A model generated the notes under the pieces. That model had not been told where the DNA came from, searched no databases, and saw only the letters and a list, made by a program, of their open reading frames with translations. Shown in pieces: positions 8,801 through 16,934 of a stretch of 64,000 nt of DNA (its first letter is position 1; the number at the start of each line of letters is the position of its first letter). This DNA comes from Rubrivirga marina (GTDB lineage Bacteria > Bacteroidota > Rhodothermia > Rhodothermales > Rubricoccaceae): positions 2,217,665 to 2,281,664 of the forward strand of contig NZ_MQWD01000001.1 in NCBI RefSeq assembly GCF_002283365.1, in the 5' to 3' direction. Position numbers and translations under genes: made by a program.

Positions 8801-9883
8801 ATGCCGCTTTCTGACGACGACCGAACCTTCCTTTTCGACCTCCTCCGCACGCCCTCGCCGACGGGCTTCGAGGCCCCCGGCCAGCGGCTCTGGGCCGCCC
8901 GCGCCGCCGAGCGCTCCGACCGCGTCGAGAGCGACGCCTACGGCAACGCCTGGGCCGTCCGCGACGGCAAGAAAAACGCCCCGACGGTCCTCCTCGAGGC
9001 CCATGCCGACGAGATCGGCTTCGCCGTCAAGTACGTCTCCGACGACGGGTTCCTCCGCGTCGACAGGATCGGAGGGAGCGACCACGCGATCGCGCGAGCG
9101 CGCCGGCTCGTGTTCATGGGCTCGAAGGGCCCCGTGCCTGGCATCCTCGGCAACACGGCCATCCACCTCCGCGACCGGAGCAACGACGAGAAGGCCCCGA
9201 AGATCGAGGACCTCTACGTCGACGTCGGCGCCAGCTCGCGCGAGGAGGTCGCCGACCTCGGGCTCCGCGTGGGCCACCCCGCGGTCTACGCCGACGCGGT
9301 CGAGATGCTGACCGACACCCGCGTCACGGGGCGCGCGCTCGACAACCGGCTCGGCGGGTTCGTCCTGACGCAGGTCCTCGGCGAGCTCCGGACGGGCAAG
9401 AAGCACGCGGCGACCGTCACGGCGCTCAACGCGGTCCAGGAGGAGATCGGCGGGAATGGGGCGAAGATGGCCGCCTACGCCATCGAGCCCGACGTGGCCG
9501 TCGTCATCGACGTGACGCACGCGACGGACTCGCCCGGCATCGAGAAGGCCAAGCACGGGGAGGTCAAGCTCGGCGAGGGGCCGACCGTCACGCACGGGAC
9601 CGTCAACCACCCGGCCGTGGTCGAGCGGCTCATCGAGGTGGCCGAGGCGAACGACATCCCGCTCCAGCACGAGTCGTCGAGCCGGTACTCGGGGACCGAC
9701 ACCGACGTCATCTTCACGTCGCGGCGGGGCGTCCCGAGCGCGCTCGTCTCGATCCCGATGCGCTACATGCACTCGACCGTCGAGACCGTCGACCTCGGCG
9801 ACGTCGAGCACACCGTCGCCCTGCTGGCCGCGTTCGCGCGGTCCGTCCGTGCCGACGACACCTTCCGCACCGCCGTCCTCTGA
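8801..9883 (+). CDS. M42 family metallopeptidase
   Basis: Dinuclear-metal aminopeptidase of the M42 (PepA/FrvX, tetrahedral TET peptidase) family, cytoplasmic. Metal and catalytic motifs: LLEAHADEIGF, the ALDNRLGG loop (Asp ligand), VQEEIGGNGA (catalytic Glu pair), VIDVTHATD and the C-terminal His in PMRYMHS. Length of 360 residues is typical. The next gene starts inside its stop codon (TGATG), so translation is coupled. Substrate preference is not predictable. Confidence 0.93.
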   Translation: MPLSDDDRTFLFDLLRTPSPTGFEAPGQRLWAARAAERSDRVESDAYGNAWAVRDGKKNAPTVLLEAHADEIGFAVKYVSDDGFLRVDRIGGSDHAIARARRLVFMGSKGPVPGILGNTAIHLRDRSNDEKAPKIEDLYVDVGASSREEVADLGLRVGHPAVYADAVEMLTDTRVTGRALDNRLGGFVLTQVLGELRTGKKHAATVTALNAVQEEIGGNGAKMAAYAIEPDVAVVIDVTHATDSPGIEKAKHGEVKLGEGPTVTHGTVNHPAVVERLIEVAEANDIPLQHESSSRYSGTDTDVIFTSRRGVPSALVSIPMRYMHSTVETVDLGDVEHTVALLAAFARSVRADDTFRTAVL

Positions 9884-10161
9884 TGCCCGAGACCGACCCG
9901 TCCATCTCGCCCCAGTGCGTGCGCTGCGGCTCCGACGCCCTCATCCCCGACGCGTTCTTCTACGCGGAGGGCTACGGGGGAGCGAAGCTGTCGGTCGGCG
10001 TCTACAAGAAGCCGGAGGCGGCGCTGATGAAGGGGCCGGTGCGGACGGAGCTCAAGCTCTCGGTCTGCGGCGACTGCGGCCACGTCGAGGCCGAGGCGGC
10101 CGACTTCCGGGCGCTCTGGGCGGCCTACGTCGAGCGCCTCTCCCGCGAGTTCGGGCGGTAG
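9883..10161 (+). CDS. Small zinc-ribbon protein, 92 aa
   Basis: Hypothetical cytoplasmic protein with two CxxC knuckles (CVRCGSD near residue 12 and VCGDCGH near residue 62) that together can hold one zinc ion. The start overlaps the stop codon of the M42 peptidase gene by one base (TGATG), so the two are probably coupled. A function beyond metal binding cannot be assigned. Confidence 0.8.
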   Translation: MPETDPSISPQCVRCGSDALIPDAFFYAEGYGGAKLSVGVYKKPEAALMKGPVRTELKLSVCGDCGHVEAEAADFRALWAAYVERLSREFGR

Positions 10162-10165
10162 CGGA

Positions 10166-10193
10166 CCCGCCCGCCTCGGCGCCGAAGCGGGCC
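10166..10193. repeat. RLGAEA palindromic repeat, copy 3
   Basis: CCCGCCCGCCTCGGCGCC followed by GAAGCGGGCCG, beginning 5 bases after the stop codon of the zinc-ribbon gene. One arm mismatch. Confidence 0.8.
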
Positions 10194-10238
10194 GAGCCGG
10201 GCGCGGCGGAACACCCGGCCGAGCCTCCGCGACGGATC

Positions 10239-10246
10239 TAGCTTGA
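10239..10246 (+). promoter_or_regulatory. TAGCTTGA -7-type promoter box
   Basis: TAGCTTGA ends 20 bases before the ATG at 10267. The earlier in-frame ATG at 10243 lies inside this box and so is unlikely to be translated. The same box precedes idh, recQ, trpL, cysS and a histidine kinase gene in this window. Confidence 0.5.
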
Positions 10247-10266
10247 TGCCCCTCTCTACGCCGATC

Positions 10267-10908
10267 ATGTCCCGTCCGCTCCTGTTCGTCGCCCTCGCCC
10301 TCGTCTGGGGGGCCTGCGGGTCGAGCGCCTTCGACGCCGAGCCCTACCGCGGCACCGAGGCGGACGTCGAGGCTGGCGACGGCGCCGACGTCACCCTCTA
10401 CTCCCTCGGGCGGCCGACGGCGGACTCCACGGCAGTCCCCCGCGTCGTCCCCGCGTCCGACTCGGCGACGACGCGGTGGGACCTCGGTTTCCGCGGCACG
10501 GAGATCCTGCTCAACGGCGGGTCGAGCGGACCCGGCGCCGGCGTCGGCGTCGTGGTCGACGTCCCGATCGAGGAGGTCGACGACGCGCTGAACGACGACT
10601 ACGTCTACCGCCGCGACGGCGAGTCGCCGTGCCCGAGCGGCCCGCCGCGCGCCGTCTGCACAGCCCCGGGCGACGGGTGGTTCGAGGAGGTGGGGCTGCC
10701 CGGCGGCGGCACAGCCGTCGTCCCGGTCGAGGGCCGGACGCTCCTGCTCCGCCTCGGCAACGGACAGGGCTACGCCAAGGTCCGGTTCGTGAGCTACTAC
10801 CGTGGCGCGCCCGACGTGGCCGCGATCGACGACGACTCCGAGGGCGGGGTCTACACGTTCGAGTACGTCGTCAACCCCGATGGGTCGTCGTTCGTGGAGA
10901 CCGAGTAG
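10267..10908 (+). CDS. HmuY-like lipoprotein
   Basis: Probable surface or periplasmic lipoprotein related to HmuY, the heme-binding protein of Bacteroidota. The signal peptide ends in a lipobox (LVWGAC, Cys19). HmuY-like features are TTRWDLGFRGTEILLNGG in the first half and a beta-rich C-terminal region with YAKVRFVSYY and YTFEYV. Length is about 213 residues. No TonB receptor is adjacent. It opens a group of genes with metal links (a CusF-like lipoprotein, a barrel protein, a DtxR regulator and a metal ABC transporter), which fits a role in metal or heme capture, but the ligand is inferred only from family membership. Confidence 0.75.
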   Translation: MSRPLLFVALALVWGACGSSAFDAEPYRGTEADVEAGDGADVTLYSLGRPTADSTAVPRVVPASDSATTRWDLGFRGTEILLNGGSSGPGAGVGVVVDVPIEEVDDALNDDYVYRRDGESPCPSGPPRAVCTAPGDGWFEEVGLPGGGTAVVPVEGRTLLLRLGNGQGYAKVRFVSYYRGAPDVAAIDDDSEGGVYTFEYVVNPDGSSFVETE

Positions 10909-10999
10909 CGCTCGGATCCGGCGGAACCGTCGGTTCAGGGGCGGCGAGGAGAACCGGCCGAGCCCCGGGGCGTGCACGGCGCCCGGTTCCCCGTCGCCC

Positions 11000-11365
11000 A
11001 TGCGTTTCCCACTCCTCGCGCTGGCCGCGCTCGTCGCCTGCTCCGACGTGCCTCCCGCCGAGCCGCCCTCGGCGACGCTCGTCGTCCGCGCGGTGTACGT
11101 CCAGCCGATGTATGGGGGAGAGGCCATGCTGGTCAACCACGAGGCGATACCCAACCGGATGCCCGCCATGCAGATGGCCCTCCGCGTCTACACGCCGGCC
11201 CTGCTCGACAGCCTGACCGAGGGCGCCCGGGTCGCGCTCACGCTCGACAGCGCGTCGCTCGAAGTCGTCAACGTCGAAACGCTCCCGTTCGACACGGTCC
11301 TCGACCTCGAGCCAAGGGACGCCAGCGGACGGGGCGGGATCGTCCTGCCCGACACCGGCGGCTAG
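11000..11365 (+). CDS. CusF-like copper-binding lipoprotein
   Basis: Small lipoprotein of 121 residues: signal peptide MRFPLLALAALVAC with Cys14 as the lipid site. The body fits the CusF/copper-binding pattern, in which a His followed by MPAMxM coordinates Cu(I): here NHEAIPNRMPAMQMALRVY, then LTEGARVALTLDS. The frame extends upstream to 10802 without similarity, so the ATG at 11000 that begins the signal peptide is used. Its stop codon overlaps the stop codon of the convergent barrel gene (CTAG, 11362-11365). Confidence 0.75.
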   Translation: MRFPLLALAALVACSDVPPAEPPSATLVVRAVYVQPMYGGEAMLVNHEAIPNRMPAMQMALRVYTPALLDSLTEGARVALTLDSASLEVVNVETLPFDTVLDLEPRDASGRGGIVLPDTGG

Positions 11366-12081
11366 AACCGGACGCTCAGCCCGAGACCGCCGAACGCGTC
11401 GGGCGCCGCCGCCGTCAGGCCGAGGCCGCCGTGCGCGTCGAGCTGGAGATCGGGCGAGAGGAGGAGAGTCGCGCCCGTGTGGGCGAGCACGGCCGCCCCG
11501 TCGGGCGTCGTGCCGGCGGCGACCTCGGCGAACCCGCCGACGTGCTCGGCGAGCGGCACCCCCAAGACGGCTGTTCCGCCGACCTCGGTGCGGTCGGTGG
11601 TCCGGTCCCACACGACCTCTGCCTGCGCCCCGAGCGACACTGCCCCGAGGTCGCGGCCCACGATGAGGATCGCCAGCGGACTCACGCTCGCGTCGCTGTC
11701 GACCGGGATCGAGACCTCCACGATGGCGGCGACGTCCCACTCTGCGAACCGGGCGAGCCCGGCTTTCGCTCCGAGAGCGAGGTCGGTGAAGCCCCGATCA
11801 TCCGGGCGCGTCACGTCGGCGATGCGGTAGCCGGGCAGGCCAAGGCGGGCCTCGAACCCATCCGCCAGCCCGAGGCGGACGAGAGCCTCCGGCCCGGAGA
11901 CCCCGAACGCGCCGCCGCCAGCGCCGGTGTCGACGACCTCGAACGACGCGCCGGCCTCCACCTGGACCCGAGCCGTCGGAACGGCGACGGCGCTCTCGGT
12001 GAAATCGGGCCGGTCGGTGACGAGCTGCGCCGAGGCGGGGAGAGCTCCGACGAGAAAGGAGAGGACGAGGGGCCGGAACAT
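11362..12081 (-). CDS. Outer-membrane beta-barrel protein (PF13557-like transporter family)
   Basis: Secreted protein of 239 residues: signal peptide ending ALPASA, then QLVTDRPDFTESA, the opening motif of the PF13557 family of putative outer-membrane transporters, then alternating beta strands ending in an aromatic residue (LSVRF), as for Omp85/BAM substrates. Its start faces the DtxR-type regulator gene across 57 bases that hold a double DtxR-like operator, so expression is probably metal-responsive. The cargo is unknown. Confidence 0.75.
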   Translation of the reverse strand: MFRPLVLSFLVGALPASAQLVTDRPDFTESAVAVPTARVQVEAGASFEVVDTGAGGGAFGVSGPEALVRLGLADGFEARLGLPGYRIADVTRPDDRGFTDLALGAKAGLARFAEWDVAAIVEVSIPVDSDASVSPLAILIVGRDLGAVSLGAQAEVVWDRTTDRTEVGGTAVLGVPLAEHVGGFAEVAAGTTPDGAAVLAHTGATLLLSPDLQLDAHGGLGLTAAAPDAFGGLGLSVRF

Positions 12082-12097
12082 GGGCAGAGCAGACTGG

Positions 12098-12127
12098 TTT
12101 AGGGTGGCCTAAATTAGCCGAGCCTAA
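12098..12127. promoter_or_regulatory. Double DtxR/MntR-type operator between divergent genes
   Basis: Two copies of TTAG-N6-CTAA, at 12099-12112 and 12114-12127, with centres 15 bases apart. The first extends to the perfect 16-base palindrome TTTAGGGTGGCCTAAA (12098-12113). This resembles DtxR/MntR sites (TTAGG...CCTAA). A possible -7 box TAAATTAG (12110-12117) for the regulator gene lies across both sites, so binding would block its promoter; the barrel gene starts 17 bases away on the other side. Confidence 0.8.
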
Positions 12128-12138
12128 ATCCGGTTCCC

Positions 12139-12807
12139 ATGCCGTCTCCCGCCGTCGAGGATTATCTCAAGGCCATCTACCAACTCGGGCGCACCGGCGA
12201 CCCCGTTCGGACGTCGGCGCTGGCGGATCACCTCGGCGTGTCTCCGGCGTCGGTGACGGGGATGCTGAAGAAGCTCGCCGAGGCGGGCCTCGTGGCCCAC
12301 GAGACGTACCAGGGCGCGCGCCTCACGGAGCCCGGCCGGCTCGTCGCCGTCGAGACGATCCGCCATCACCGGCTCGTCGAGACCTACCTCCACCAGGCGC
12401 TGGGCGTGCCATGGGACCGTCTCCACGACGAGGCCGAAGCCTGGGAGCACGTGCTCTCCGAAGACCTCGAGGCCCGCATGGACGCCGCGCTCGGCCACCC
12501 GACCCACGACCCCCACGGGGCCCCGATCCCCACGCCCGACCTCGAACTCGACGAGGAGGACCGGCTCCCGCTCGCCCGCCTCGACCCGGGACAGGAGGCG
12601 ACCGTCGCCGAGGTCAGCGACCATGACGGCGCGCTCCTCCGGGCCGTCGGCGCGGCCGGCCTGTTCCCGGGCGTCCGGTTCCGCCTCGACGCGGTCGCCG
12701 ACGACGGCGCCGTGGCCGTCCAGCTCCTCTCGGGCGACCGGGCCGGCGAGACCGTCCACCTCGGCGCCGACGCGCCCCCCTTCCTGTTTCTCGACGACAT
12801 CCGATGA
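12139..12807 (+). CDS. DtxR/MntR-family metal-dependent repressor
   Basis: Cytoplasmic metalloregulator of 222 residues: winged HTH (residues 5-65, HLGVSPASVTGMLKKL), dimerisation and metal-binding domain (70-140, RHHRLVETYLHQALG) and a C-terminal FeoA/SH3-like domain (150-220). Asp8 and the E-x-x-E-H motif (EAWEH) match MntR; DtxR/IdeR have Cys at the first of these positions. MntR Glu11 is Lys here. This points to Mn(II) rather than Fe(II), with moderate confidence. It is the first gene of a five-gene operon with a metal ABC transporter (ATGA overlap with the next gene) and probably represses it through the boxes at 12098-12127. Confidence 0.92.
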   Translation: MPSPAVEDYLKAIYQLGRTGDPVRTSALADHLGVSPASVTGMLKKLAEAGLVAHETYQGARLTEPGRLVAVETIRHHRLVETYLHQALGVPWDRLHDEAEAWEHVLSEDLEARMDAALGHPTHDPHGAPIPTPDLELDEEDRLPLARLDPGQEATVAEVSDHDGALLRAVGAAGLFPGVRFRLDAVADDGAVAVQLLSGDRAGETVHLGADAPPFLFLDDIR

Positions 12808-13796
12808 GCCCCCCCGACCGCCAGCGCACGACTGCCGTTCTCTCCTCCCTCGGGGCCGCAGGCCTGGCCCTGCCCGTCGTGGTCCTGGCCCTGAGCCTCG
12901 TCGGCTGTGGGCCGGCCGAGGGCGGGGCCTCCGGCCCGATCGCCGAGCGGACCGTGAACGTCGTCGCCACGACGAGCATGATCGCGGACCTCGCTCGCGA
13001 GGTCGGCGGCGACCGAGTCGAGGTGGAGGGCCTCATGGGAGCGGGCGTCGACCCGCACCTGTACCGGCCGCGGGAGAGCGACGTGGCGCGCCTCGTCGGC
13101 GCCGACCTCGTGCTCTACAACGGGCTCGAACTGGAAGGGAAGATGGGCGAGGTGCTGGAGCAGGTCGAGGGCCGTGGGATCGTGGCCGAGCCCATCGCCG
13201 AGGTGATCTCCGAGGACGTCCTCCTCTCGCCGCCGGAGTTCTCAGGCAGCTTCGACCCGCACGTCTGGATGGACGTCGCCCTCTGGAAGCGCGTCTCGAC
13301 CGCCGTCGCCGACGCGCTCGCGGCGCTCGACCCGACGCACGCGGAGACCTACGCGGCCAACGCGGCTGCGTACCAGACCCGCCTCGACTCGCTCGACGCC
13401 TGGGTCCGCCAGCGGGTCGCGGAGGTGCCCGAAGACCGGCGCGTCCTCGTCACCGCCCACGACGCGTTCAACTACTTCGGCGAGGCGTACGGCTTCGACG
13501 TCCGTGGGCTGCAGGGGCTCTCGACGGCGACCGAGGCGGGCACGGCCGACGTCCGCGACCTCGCGGCCTTCGTGGCCGAGCGCCGGATCCCGGCCATGTT
13601 CGTGGAGTCGAGCGTGTCGCCGCGGAACATCGAGGCGGTCCAGCAGGCCGTCCGCGCACGCGGCTTCGACGTCGCCATTGGAGGCAACCTGTTCTCGGAC
13701 GCCCTCGGCGACCCCGGCACGCCGGAGGGGACCTACGAGGGCATGATCCGGCACAACGTGAACACGATCGTCGGCGCCCTCGCGCCGGCCGAGTAG
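12804..13796 (+). CDS. Metal ABC transporter substrate-binding lipoprotein (cluster A-I)
   Basis: Periplasmic binding protein that captures Mn, Zn or Fe and hands it to the permeases encoded next door. A signal peptide with lipobox (LSLVGC) is followed by the ZnuA/TroA/PsaA fold. Predicted ligands are His in DPHLY, His in DPHVWMD, His in TAHDAFNYF and Asp in LFSDALG. This His3Asp set is as in TroA rather than the His2-Glu-Asp of PsaA. It lacks the long His-rich loop of many ZnuA proteins. With an MntR-like regulator in front, Mn is the favoured cargo, but Zn cannot be excluded. Confidence 0.92.
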   Translation: MSPPDRQRTTAVLSSLGAAGLALPVVVLALSLVGCGPAEGGASGPIAERTVNVVATTSMIADLAREVGGDRVEVEGLMGAGVDPHLYRPRESDVARLVGADLVLYNGLELEGKMGEVLEQVEGRGIVAEPIAEVISEDVLLSPPEFSGSFDPHVWMDVALWKRVSTAVADALAALDPTHAETYAANAAAYQTRLDSLDAWVRQRVAEVPEDRRVLVTAHDAFNYFGEAYGFDVRGLQGLSTATEAGTADVRDLAAFVAERRIPAMFVESSVSPRNIEAVQQAVRARGFDVAIGGNLFSDALGDPGTPEGTYEGMIRHNVNTIVGALAPAE

Positions 13797-13797
13797 C

Positions 13798-14616
13798 ATG
13801 GAACCCATGCAGCGCTTCGCCGTCACGCCGGCCATCGACGTCGCCGACCTCACGGTCGCCTACCGGGACGAGCCCGTGCTGTGGGACGTCGACCTGCGGG
13901 TGCCCGAGGGCGTGCTCATGGCGATCGTCGGGCCGAACGGGGCGGGGAAGACGACGCTCATCAAGTCGATCCTCGGCCTCCTCCCGACGGCCGCCGGGCG
14001 GATCGAGGTGCTGGGCGCGCCGCTGGCGGAGCGTCGCCGCGACGTGGCCTACGTCCCCCAGCGCGGCTCCGTCGACTGGGACTTCCCGACGAGCGTGCTC
14101 GACGTGGTGCTCATGGGCACCTACGGCCGCCTCGGGTGGATCAAGCGGCCCGGCGCCGAGGAGCGGGCGCGGGCGTCCGAGGCGCTCGAGCAAGTCGGCA
14201 TGGCCGACTTCGCGGACCGGCAGATCGCGCAGCTCTCGGGCGGCCAGCAGCAGCGCGTGTTCCTGGCGCGGGCCCTCGTGCAGGACGCCCGCGTCTACCT
14301 CATGGACGAGCCGTTCCAGGGCGTCGACGCGACGACCGAGCGCGCCATCGTCTTGCTCCTCCAGCGGCTCCGGGAGGAAGGGAAGACCGTCCTCGTCGTC
14401 CACCACGACCTCCAGACCGTCCCCGAGTACTTCGACTGGGTCCTGCTCCTGAACGTCCGCCGGATCGCGGCTGGGCCGGTCGACGAGGTCTTTACCGACG
14501 CCAACCTCCGCGCGGCCTACGGCGGGCGCGTCCCGTTCCAGGCCGGCGGCGCGTCGCTCGCCGACCCCGCCCGCCTCGGCACCGAGGCCGAGGGAGCTAC
14601 GCCGCCCGTGCCGTGA
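13798..14616 (+). CDS. Metal ABC transporter ATP-binding protein
   Basis: ATPase subunit of the Mn/Zn-type ABC importer: Walker [11 protein letters not shown]-loop [10 protein letters not shown], signature LSGGQQQR, Walker B YLMDEP and switch His in VVHHDL. It starts one base after the previous stop codon; a second in-frame ATG at 13807 is possible. The C terminus carries a tail [17 protein letters not shown] that no ABC ATPase needs and that is encoded by a copy of the RLGAEA repeat. The last bases overlap the permease start (GTGA). Confidence 0.93.
   Translation: MEPMQRFAVTPAIDVADLTVAYRDEPVLWDVDLRVPEGVLMAIVGPNGAGKTTLIKSILGLLPTAAGRIEVLGAPLAERRRDVAYVPQRGSVDWDFPTSVLDVVLMGTYGRLGWIKRPGAEERARASEALEQVGMADFADRQIAQLSGGQQQRVFLARALVQDARVYLMDEPFQGVDATTERAIVLLLQRLREEGKTVLVVHHDLQTVPEYFDWVLLLNVRRIAAGPVDEVFTDANLRAAYGGRVPFQAGGASLADPARLGTEAEGATPPVP
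14565..14593. repeat. RLGAEA palindromic repeat, copy 4, inside coding sequence
   Basis: CCCGCCCGCCTCGGCACC followed by GAGGCCGAGGG, at the 3' end of the ABC ATPase gene and translated as ARLGTEAEG. Confidence 0.75.
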
Positions 14617-15764
14617 TCGAACTGGACTACACGCTGCGGACCGTCGCGCTGGGCGCGGCCGTGCTCGGGCTCTCGTCCGGGTCGCTCGGCGCGTTCGCCG
14701 TGCTCCGCGGGCAGTCGCTCCTCGGCGACGCCATCAGCCACGCGGCCCTGCCCGGCGTCGCGCTGGCCTTCCTGCTGACGGCGAGCAAGGCGCCGCTCGT
14801 CCTCGTCGTCGGGGCCGGGCTGGCGGGGTGGGTGGGGACGCTCTGCGTGAGCGCGATCGTCGAGCGGAGCCGGGTGCCATACGACGCCGCGCTCGGCATC
14901 GTCCTGTCGGTGTTCTTCGGGCTGGGGATGGTGCTCCTCACGTACATCCAGGCGCAGCCGGACGCGAGCCAGGCCGGGCTCGACACGTTCCTCTTCGGGC
15001 AGGCCGCCGCGCTCGTCGGCCGCGACGTCGTGACGATGGCCGTGCTCGGGGCGGTCGCGCTCGTCGCGATGCTCGTCTTCTGGAAGGAGTTCAAGATCCT
15101 CCTGTTCGACCCCGACTTCGCCGCGTCGCAGGGCTTCCCCGTCCGTGCCCTCGACGTCGGGCTGACGACCCTCCTCGTGGTGGCGATCGTGATCGGGCTC
15201 CAGACGGTCGGCGTGGTGCTGATGAGCGCGCTCATCGTGGCGCCCGCGGCGGCGGCCCGGCAGTGGACCGACCGGCTGTGGGGCGTCGTGGCACTGGCGG
15301 GGCTGTTCGGCGCGCTCAGCGGGGCGGCCGGGGCGCTCCTCTCCAGTGCCACGGCCCGCATCCCGACGGGCCCGACGATCGTGCTCGTGGCGACCGCCGT
15401 CGTCGGCGTGAGCCTCCTTCTGGCGCCAGGTCGGGGGCTCGTGGCGGCGTGGGCGCTGGGGATCCGGAACCGGCGCGTGCTCCGCGTGGCCGGCACGCTC
15501 GAGGACCTCTACACGCTCGCGCTCGCCCACGAGGACGTCCACTACCCGCACCCCGCGGCGACGCTCCAGACCATGACCGCCCGCCCCGAGGCCGTCGGCC
15601 CGACCCTCGACCGGCTTCAGAAGCAGGGCCTCGTCGAGCCCCGCGACGACGCCTGGGCGCTCACGCCGCGCGGCCTCGCCGAGGCCCGCCGCCTCGCCCG
15701 CACGCGGGCCGATGAGCACGACCCCGCCCACCTCGGCGTCGAGGTCGAGGGACCCACCCCATGA
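14613..15764 (+). CDS. Metal ABC transporter permease with C-terminal winged-helix domain
   Basis: Inner-membrane permease of the ABC-3 family, about eight transmembrane helices in residues 8-280 ([16 protein letters not shown] is the family signature). After about residue 300 comes a soluble domain like the helix-turn-helix and wing of DtxR proteins ([39 protein letters not shown]). The GTG start overlaps the ATPase stop codon (GTGA). The longer upstream open frame is an artefact of reading through the ATPase gene. The last residues, [14 protein letters not shown], are encoded by a diverged RLGAEA repeat. Confidence 0.9.
   Translation: MIELDYTLRTVALGAAVLGLSSGSLGAFAVLRGQSLLGDAISHAALPGVALAFLLTASKAPLVLVVGAGLAGWVGTLCVSAIVERSRVPYDAALGIVLSVFFGLGMVLLTYIQAQPDASQAGLDTFLFGQAAALVGRDVVTMAVLGAVALVAMLVFWKEFKILLFDPDFAASQGFPVRALDVGLTTLLVVAIVIGLQTVGVVLMSALIVAPAAAARQWTDRLWGVVALAGLFGALSGAAGALLSSATARIPTGPTIVLVATAVVGVSLLLAPGRGLVAAWALGIRNRRVLRVAGTLEDLYTLALAHEDVHYPHPAATLQTMTARPEAVGPTLDRLQKQGLVEPRDDAWALTPRGLAEARRLARTRADEHDPAHLGVEVEGPTP
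15722..15751. repeat. RLGAEA palindromic repeat, copy 5 (diverged), inside coding sequence
   Basis: CCCCGCCCACCTCGGCGTC followed by GAGGTCGAGGGA at the 3' end of the first permease gene, translated as [10 protein letters not shown]. The sense matches copy 4 codon for codon, with substitutions. Confidence 0.6.
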
Positions 15765-16867
15765 CGCCGCAGCTCGAGATCCAGCTCATCGCCTCCGTCA
15801 CGGCCGCCGCCTGCGCGCTCGTGGGGGCGTTCCTCGTGCTCCGCAAGACGGCGCTGCTGTCGGACGCCATCAGCCACGCGATCCTCCCCGGCATCGTGCT
15901 GGCGTTCTTCCACACCGAAAACCTCAACTCGCCGCTCCTCCTCGTCGCCGCGGCCGTGACGGGCGTGCTCACCGTCGGTGCGATCGAGGCGCTGGGGCGG
16001 ACGCGCCTCGTGAAGCAGGACGCGGCCATTGCGCTCGTCTTCCCGGCCCTGTTCTCGATCGGCGTCGTGCTGATCTCGCGGTACGCGTCGGGCGTCCACC
16101 TCGACATCGACGCCGTGCTCCTGGGGGACCCGGCCTTCTCGTGGATCCAGCGATTTGAGGTCGGCGGGTGGGACCTCGGCCCGCAGTCGCTGTGGCTCAT
16201 GGGCACCGTGCTCGTCCTCGTCGCCGCGTTCGTCGGGCTGTTCTACAAGGAGCTGAAGATCAGCACGTTCGACGCGGCACTCGCGGGCGCGCTCGGGCTC
16301 GCGCCGGCCGCCGTCCACTACGCCTTGATGACGCTCGTGTCGGTCGTCGCGGTAGGCGCGTTCGACGTGGTCGGGTCGATCCTCGTGGTCGGGCTGATGA
16401 TCGCGCCGCCGGCCGCGGCGTGGCTCCTGACCGACCGGCTGCCCGTGCTGCTGGGCCTGTCGGTCGCCCTCGGCGTGGCGAGCGCCGTGTCTGGGTATTG
16501 GATGGCGCGCTTGTTCGACGTGTCGATCGCGGGGGCAATGGCCGTGATGGCGGGCGTCCTGTTCGCGCTGTGCTTCGCGTTCGCGCCGCACCGCGGGCTC
16601 GTGGCGCAGGCCCGCCGCCGGGCCCGCCAGCGCGTGGCCTTCGCCGAGCGGATGCTCCTCGTCCACCTCCTCCACCACGAGCACACGCCCGAGGCGGACC
16701 GGGAGTGCCGCGTGAGCCACCTCCAAGAACACCTCCACTGGGCGCCGGCCCTCGCCAGCCGTGCCGTCCGCGCAGCCGAGCGCGGCGGCGCCGTCCGCCG
16801 CTCCGGCGACCGCCTCGCGCTGACGGACGACGGCCGGACGGCGGCCCAGCGAGCGATGGTGGGGTAG
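15761..16867 (+). CDS. Metal ABC transporter permease, second subunit
   Basis: Second ABC-3 permease of the operon, 368 residues, starting within the previous stop codon (ATGA). Eight or so transmembrane helices, with the signature LLSDAISHAILPGIVLAFF near residue 35 and SILVVGLMIAPPAAAWLLT. A C-terminal soluble part after about residue 285 (LLVHLLHHEH, ASRAVRAAERGGAVRR, LALTDDGRTAAQRA) again looks like a winged helix, less clearly than in the first permease. Two different permeases suggest a heterodimeric transporter. Last gene of the five-gene operon. Confidence 0.9.
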   Translation: MTPQLEIQLIASVTAAACALVGAFLVLRKTALLSDAISHAILPGIVLAFFHTENLNSPLLLVAAAVTGVLTVGAIEALGRTRLVKQDAAIALVFPALFSIGVVLISRYASGVHLDIDAVLLGDPAFSWIQRFEVGGWDLGPQSLWLMGTVLVLVAAFVGLFYKELKISTFDAALAGALGLAPAAVHYALMTLVSVVAVGAFDVVGSILVVGLMIAPPAAAWLLTDRLPVLLGLSVALGVASAVSGYWMARLFDVSIAGAMAVMAGVLFALCFAFAPHRGLVAQARRRARQRVAFAERMLLVHLLHHEHTPEADRECRVSHLQEHLHWAPALASRAVRAAERGGAVRRSGDRLALTDDGRTAAQRAMVG

Positions 16868-16934
16868 GGGAGCCGAATCGCCTTCCGACGCACAGGGCAA
16901 CCCTGTAGGTTCGAACCCTTTCCGCCCCGGCCTG

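Noticed and set aside
13798-13806. A two-start arrangement for the ABC ATPase as evidence of regulation
   Set aside because: The two ATGs three codons apart give almost the same protein, and nothing in the sequence distinguishes them.
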